From an uncultured Clostridia bacterium (lineage in GTDB: Bacteria > Bacillota > Clostridia > Oscillospirales > Acutalibacteraceae), in contig CALWMQ010000037.1 of the NCBI GenBank assembly GCA_944382025.1, positions 1 to 8,982 on the forward strand: 8,982 nucleotides of DNA, written 5' to 3'. Below are positions 6,098-8,982 of the stretch, piece after piece. The position numbers and the translations under genes were made by a program. Every line of letters begins with the position of its first letter. Positions within the stretch are counted from its first letter, which is position 1. The notes beneath the pieces were generated by a model. The model had not been told where the DNA came from, did no database searches, and worked only from the letters and a program-made list of their open reading frames with translations.

Positions 6098-8737
6098 ATG
6101 TCTGAAAGAAAAGAATTGGCCAAAACCTATGAGCCCCGGGAGGTGGAAAACCGGATTTATGATTTCTGGATCAAAGGCCGGTATTTCCATGCCCAGGTGA
6201 ATCCTGAGAAAACACCCTATACGATTGTTATTCCCCCCCCAAACATTACCGGCCAGCTCCACATGGGCCATGCCCTGGACGAAACCTTCCAGGATATCCT
6301 GATCCGCTGGCGGCGGATGCAGGGATATGAGGCCCTATGGCTGCCGGGCACCGACCATGCCTCCATCGCTACCGAGGCGAAAATCGTGGAGGCTATGGCT
6401 AAAGAGGGCCTTAAAAAAGAGGATATCGGCAGGGACGGGTTCCTGGAACGGGCCTGGGCCTGGAAGGAACAGTATGGCGGCCGTATTGTGGAACAGCTGA
6501 AAAAACTGGGTTCCTCCTGCGACTGGGAACGGGAACGCTTTACCCTGGATGAGGGCTGCTCCAAAGCTGTGCGGGAAGTGTTCGTCCGCTTGTATGAAAA
6601 AGGCCTGATTTACCGGGGCGAACGAATCGTCAACTGGTGCCCCCACTGCCATACCTCCATCTCCGACGCCGAGGTGGAATTCGAGGAGAAGGACGCCTTT
6701 TTCTGGCACCTGCGCTACCCCATCGCCGATGATAACGGCAATCCTACCGGCGACTACCTGATCCTGGCCACTACCCGCCCCGAAACCATGCTGGGCGATA
6801 CCGCCGTGGCGGTACACCCCGATGATCCCCGGTATCAGCACCTGGTGGGCAAAAATGTCATTCTCCCTCTGGTGAATAAGCTGATCCCCGTGGTGGCGGA
6901 TACCTATGTGGAAATGGATTTCGGTACCGGCGTGGTGAAAATTACCCCCGCCCACGATCCCAACGATTTCGAGGTGGGGCTGCGCCATAACCTGCCGGTG
7001 ATCACCGTTACCGACGAAAACGGCGTGATGAACGATCTGGCCGGGAAATATCAGGGCCAGACCATTATGGAATGCCGCAAAAATATTGTCAGGGATCTGG
7101 ATGACCAGGGCTATTTGGTGAAAACCGAGCCGATGAAGCATAATGTGGGTTCCTGCTACCGCTGCCATACCGTCATCGAGCCCCGGGTCTCCCTCCAGTG
7201 GTTTGTCAAAATGGCGCCCCTGGCCGAGCCCGCTATCCAGGCGGTCAAAAACGGCCAGACCAAGTTCGTCCCCGAACGGTTTGATAAGATTTATTTCAAT
7301 TGGCTGAATAATATCCGGGATTGGTGTATCTCCCGGCAGCTGTGGTGGGGCCACCGCATCCCCGCCTGGTACTGCCAGGACTGCGGCGAAATCGTGGTCA
7401 GCCGCCAAGAACCTACCACCTGTCCCAAATGCCACGGTACCCGTCTCCGCCAGGACGAGGATACCCTGGATACCTGGTTCTCGTCCGCCCTCTGGCCCTT
7501 CTCTACACTGGGTTGGCCCGACAAAACGCCTGAATTGGAGTATTTCTATCCCACCAATACCCTGGTTACGGGTTATGATATTATTTTCTTCTGGGTCGCC
7601 CGGATGATGTTCTCCGGCCTGGAACACATGGGCCATGTCCCCTTCGATACCGTGTTTATCCATGGCCTGGTGCGGGACGCCAAAGGCAGAAAAATGTCCA
7701 AATCCCTGGGTAACGGTATCGATCCCCTGGAGATTATCGACCAGTACGGCGCTGATGCCCTGCGCTTTATGCTGGCTACCGGAAACAGCCCCGGCAACGA
7801 TATGCGCTTCATGACCGAAAAGGTGGAGGCTTCCCGCAATTTTGCTAACAAGCTCTGGAATGCCGCCCGCTTTATCCTGATGAATATCGGCGACCGCCAG
7901 GTGCCTCTGTCCCTGCCCGAAAACCTTACCCTGGAAGATAAGTGGATTGTGTCTAAATTCAATACACTGGCTAAAGCCGTCACCGATAACCTGGAAAAAT
8001 TCGAACTGGGTATCGCGGTACAAAAACTCTACGATTTTATCTGGGATCAGTTCTGCGACTGGACCATCGAACTGTGCAAGTCCCGTCTCCAGGGCGATGA
8101 AACCGCTGCCGACGGCGCCCGCCGGGTGCTCACTTGGGTCATGACCGGTATCCTCAAACTTCTCCATCCTTTCATGCCCTTCATCACGGAGGAAATCTGG
8201 CAGTCCCTGCCCCATGACGGCCCAGCCCTGATGATTGCCCCCTGGCCGGTTTACGATGACGCCCTCCATTTCCCCGAAGAGGAAAAAGAAATGGAACGTA
8301 TTATGGAGGCTATTCGGGCTATCCGCAACCGCCGCGCTGAAATGAATGTTCCCCCCTCCCGGAAAGCCCAGGTCTTTGTGGAAACCGCTTTCACCGGTAC
8401 CTTTACCGATGGCGCCGCGTTTATCCAGCGGCTTGCCTCCGCCTCCGAAGTTCGGGTCGGTCAGAGTTTTGACGTTCCTGGTGCGGTCAGTATTGTTACC
8501 CCGGACGCTACGATCAAAATCCCGATGGATGAACTGGTGGACAAGGAAGCGGAACGGGCCAGGCTCTCCAAAGAACGGGATAATGTCCAAAAACAGTTGG
8601 ATGGTGTCCTGTCCCGCCTCAACAACAAGGCCTTTACCGACAAAGCCCCCGAAGCTGTGGTCAACGGCGCCAAAGAACAGGCTGCCCGGCTTCAGGAAAA
8701 ATTGCAGCTCCTGGAACAGAGCCTTAAAGCGCTCTGA
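6098..8737 (+). CDS. valS: Valyl-tRNA synthetase
   Basis: This cytoplasmic class I enzyme attaches valine to tRNA-Val and hydrolyses mischarged threonyl-tRNA. The 879-residue length is standard. The catalytic domain shows PPPNITGQLHMGH with the HIGH-type motif at 55-58, GTDHASIATE (84-93) and the KMSKS loop at 532-536. The editing (CP1) domain spans about 190-350 with TTRPETMLGDTAVAVHP (225-241) and GTGVVKITPAHDPNDFEVG (276-294). Cys pairs at 181/184, 353/356, 426/429 and 442/445 resemble the zinc ribbons of other ValRS. The anticodon-binding domain covers about 612-760, with WTIELCKSRLQGD near 655-667. The C-terminal coiled-coil tRNA arm occupies about 810-879. The start is supported by GGAGGG (6086-6091), 6 bases before the ATG. 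It is transcribed alone from its own promoter; folC, often downstream in Firmicutes, is not visible in the remaining 245 bases. Confidence 0.98.
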   Translation: MSERKELAKTYEPREVENRIYDFWIKGRYFHAQVNPEKTPYTIVIPPPNITGQLHMGHALDETFQDILIRWRRMQGYEALWLPGTDHASIATEAKIVEAMAKEGLKKEDIGRDGFLERAWAWKEQYGGRIVEQLKKLGSSCDWERERFTLDEGCSKAVREVFVRLYEKGLIYRGERIVNWCPHCHTSISDAEVEFEEKDAFFWHLRYPIADDNGNPTGDYLILATTRPETMLGDTAVAVHPDDPRYQHLVGKNVILPLVNKLIPVVADTYVEMDFGTGVVKITPAHDPNDFEVGLRHNLPVITVTDENGVMNDLAGKYQGQTIMECRKNIVRDLDDQGYLVKTEPMKHNVGSCYRCHTVIEPRVSLQWFVKMAPLAEPAIQAVKNGQTKFVPERFDKIYFNWLNNIRDWCISRQLWWGHRIPAWYCQDCGEIVVSRQEPTTCPKCHGTRLRQDEDTLDTWFSSALWPFSTLGWPDKTPELEYFYPTNTLVTGYDIIFFWVARMMFSGLEHMGHVPFDTVFIHGLVRDAKGRKMSKSLGNGIDPLEIIDQYGADALRFMLATGNSPGNDMRFMTEKVEASRNFANKLWNAARFILMNIGDRQVPLSLPENLTLEDKWIVSKFNTLAKAVTDNLEKFELGIAVQKLYDFIWDQFCDWTIELCKSRLQGDETAADGARRVLTWVMTGILKLLHPFMPFITEEIWQSLPHDGPALMIAPWPVYDDALHFPEEEKEMERIMEAIRAIRNRRAEMNVPPSRKAQVFVETAFTGTFTDGAAFIQRLASASEVRVGQSFDVPGAVSIVTPDATIKIPMDELVDKEAERARLSKERDNVQKQLDGVLSRLNNKAFTDKAPEAVVNGAKEQAARLQEKLQLLEQSLKAL

Positions 8738-8982
8738 TCTCCCCAAATGTGGTTTTGCCCTCCCCAGCGGATAACGGGGGTTCTGTCTGTCGGCCCCGCC
8801 TGCCCTTGCGGTTGCTGGTTTTGACCGGGGTGCCAAGTTTCCTACCCCGTAGGACACATAGGGGGCGCTACCCCTCGACCCCGCCTCCTCTTGCGGTGCC
8901 CAAAACCGCCCCGCGCCGCGTTGTGGCTGCCGGTTTTGACCGCGGCGCCAACCCCTGCTCGCTGCTTCCCGCACCGCGGGCG
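8738..8982. repeat. GC-rich intergenic repeat patchwork after valS
   Basis: No gene is seen. A 27-base unit at 8810-8836 recurs at 8925-8951 with 4 mismatches, both sharing GGTTTTGACCG or a close form and ending GCCAA. A 22-base unit at 8791-8812 recurs at 8876-8897 with 3 mismatches, sharing CCCCGCCT and CTTGCGGT. Hairpins: CCTAC/GTAGG (8841-8853), AGGGG/CCCCT (8860-8875), GCGGT plus CAAAACCG with CGGTTTTGACCGC (8893-8943, 13 bp with a 3-base bulge), and CCCGC/GCGGG (8968-8980). The element may continue past the window. Only a weak terminator-like hairpin (CCCC/GGGG, 8762-8779) follows valS. Confidence 0.65.

Noticed and set aside
8738..8982. CRISPR-like repeats after valS
   Set aside because: Repeat units occur only twice, with several mismatches and unequal spacing, so there is no regular repeat-spacer pattern.

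Overview
The window carries five protein-coding genes, all on the + strand: a hexapeptide-repeat (left-handed beta-helix) transferase-like protein, an oligopeptide-type ABC transporter substrate-binding lipoprotein, an NADP-type isocitrate dehydrogenase, a ThiT-like thiamine transporter under a TPP riboswitch, and valyl-tRNA synthetase. The style points to a low-to-mid GC Firmicute, most likely a gut Clostridia/Oscillospiraceae-type bacterium. The reasons are strong AGGAGG-like ribosome binding sites, a Gram-positive lipobox, the ECF-type ThiT transporter, eukaryotic-like (type II) NADP-IDH, and codons dominated by C-ending triplets. The assignment is inference from style; no taxonomic marker such as rRNA is present.

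Layout: 1-433 is non-coding, AT-rich then pyrimidine-rich. A sigma-A-type promoter (434-462) leads to the hexapeptide protein (548-1216). A 396-base gap with several inverted repeats follows, ending in a promoter (1443-1471) with a perfect 10-bp palindrome just downstream. Next come the lipoprotein gene (1613-3250) and a textbook intrinsic terminator (3259-3290), then an extended -10 promoter (3326-3355) and icd (3389-4588). Only 7 bases after icd a consensus promoter (4596-4624) starts the TPP riboswitch (4651-4744). Its terminator (4801-4833) precedes thiT (4903-5778), which has its own terminator (5827-5864). A palindrome cluster (5909-5959) and a promoter (6000-6028) precede valS (6098-8737). 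The last 245 bases are a GC-rich patchwork of imperfect direct and inverted repeats.

Each gene looks like its own transcription unit, so this is a run of co-directional housekeeping genes and not an operon. The only regulatory circuit that can be named with confidence is thiamine control of thiT: when TPP is abundant the riboswitch should favour the terminator at 4801-4833 and shut off thiamine uptake. Because icd has no terminator of its own, its transcripts may also run into this switch.

I found no CRISPR array, mobile element, rRNA, tRNA or defence system, and no clear evidence of an undescribed system. The points most worth checking are the C-terminal two-helix extension of ThiT, the structured gap at 1217-1442, the repeat patchwork after valS, and the absence of a T-box leader before valS.
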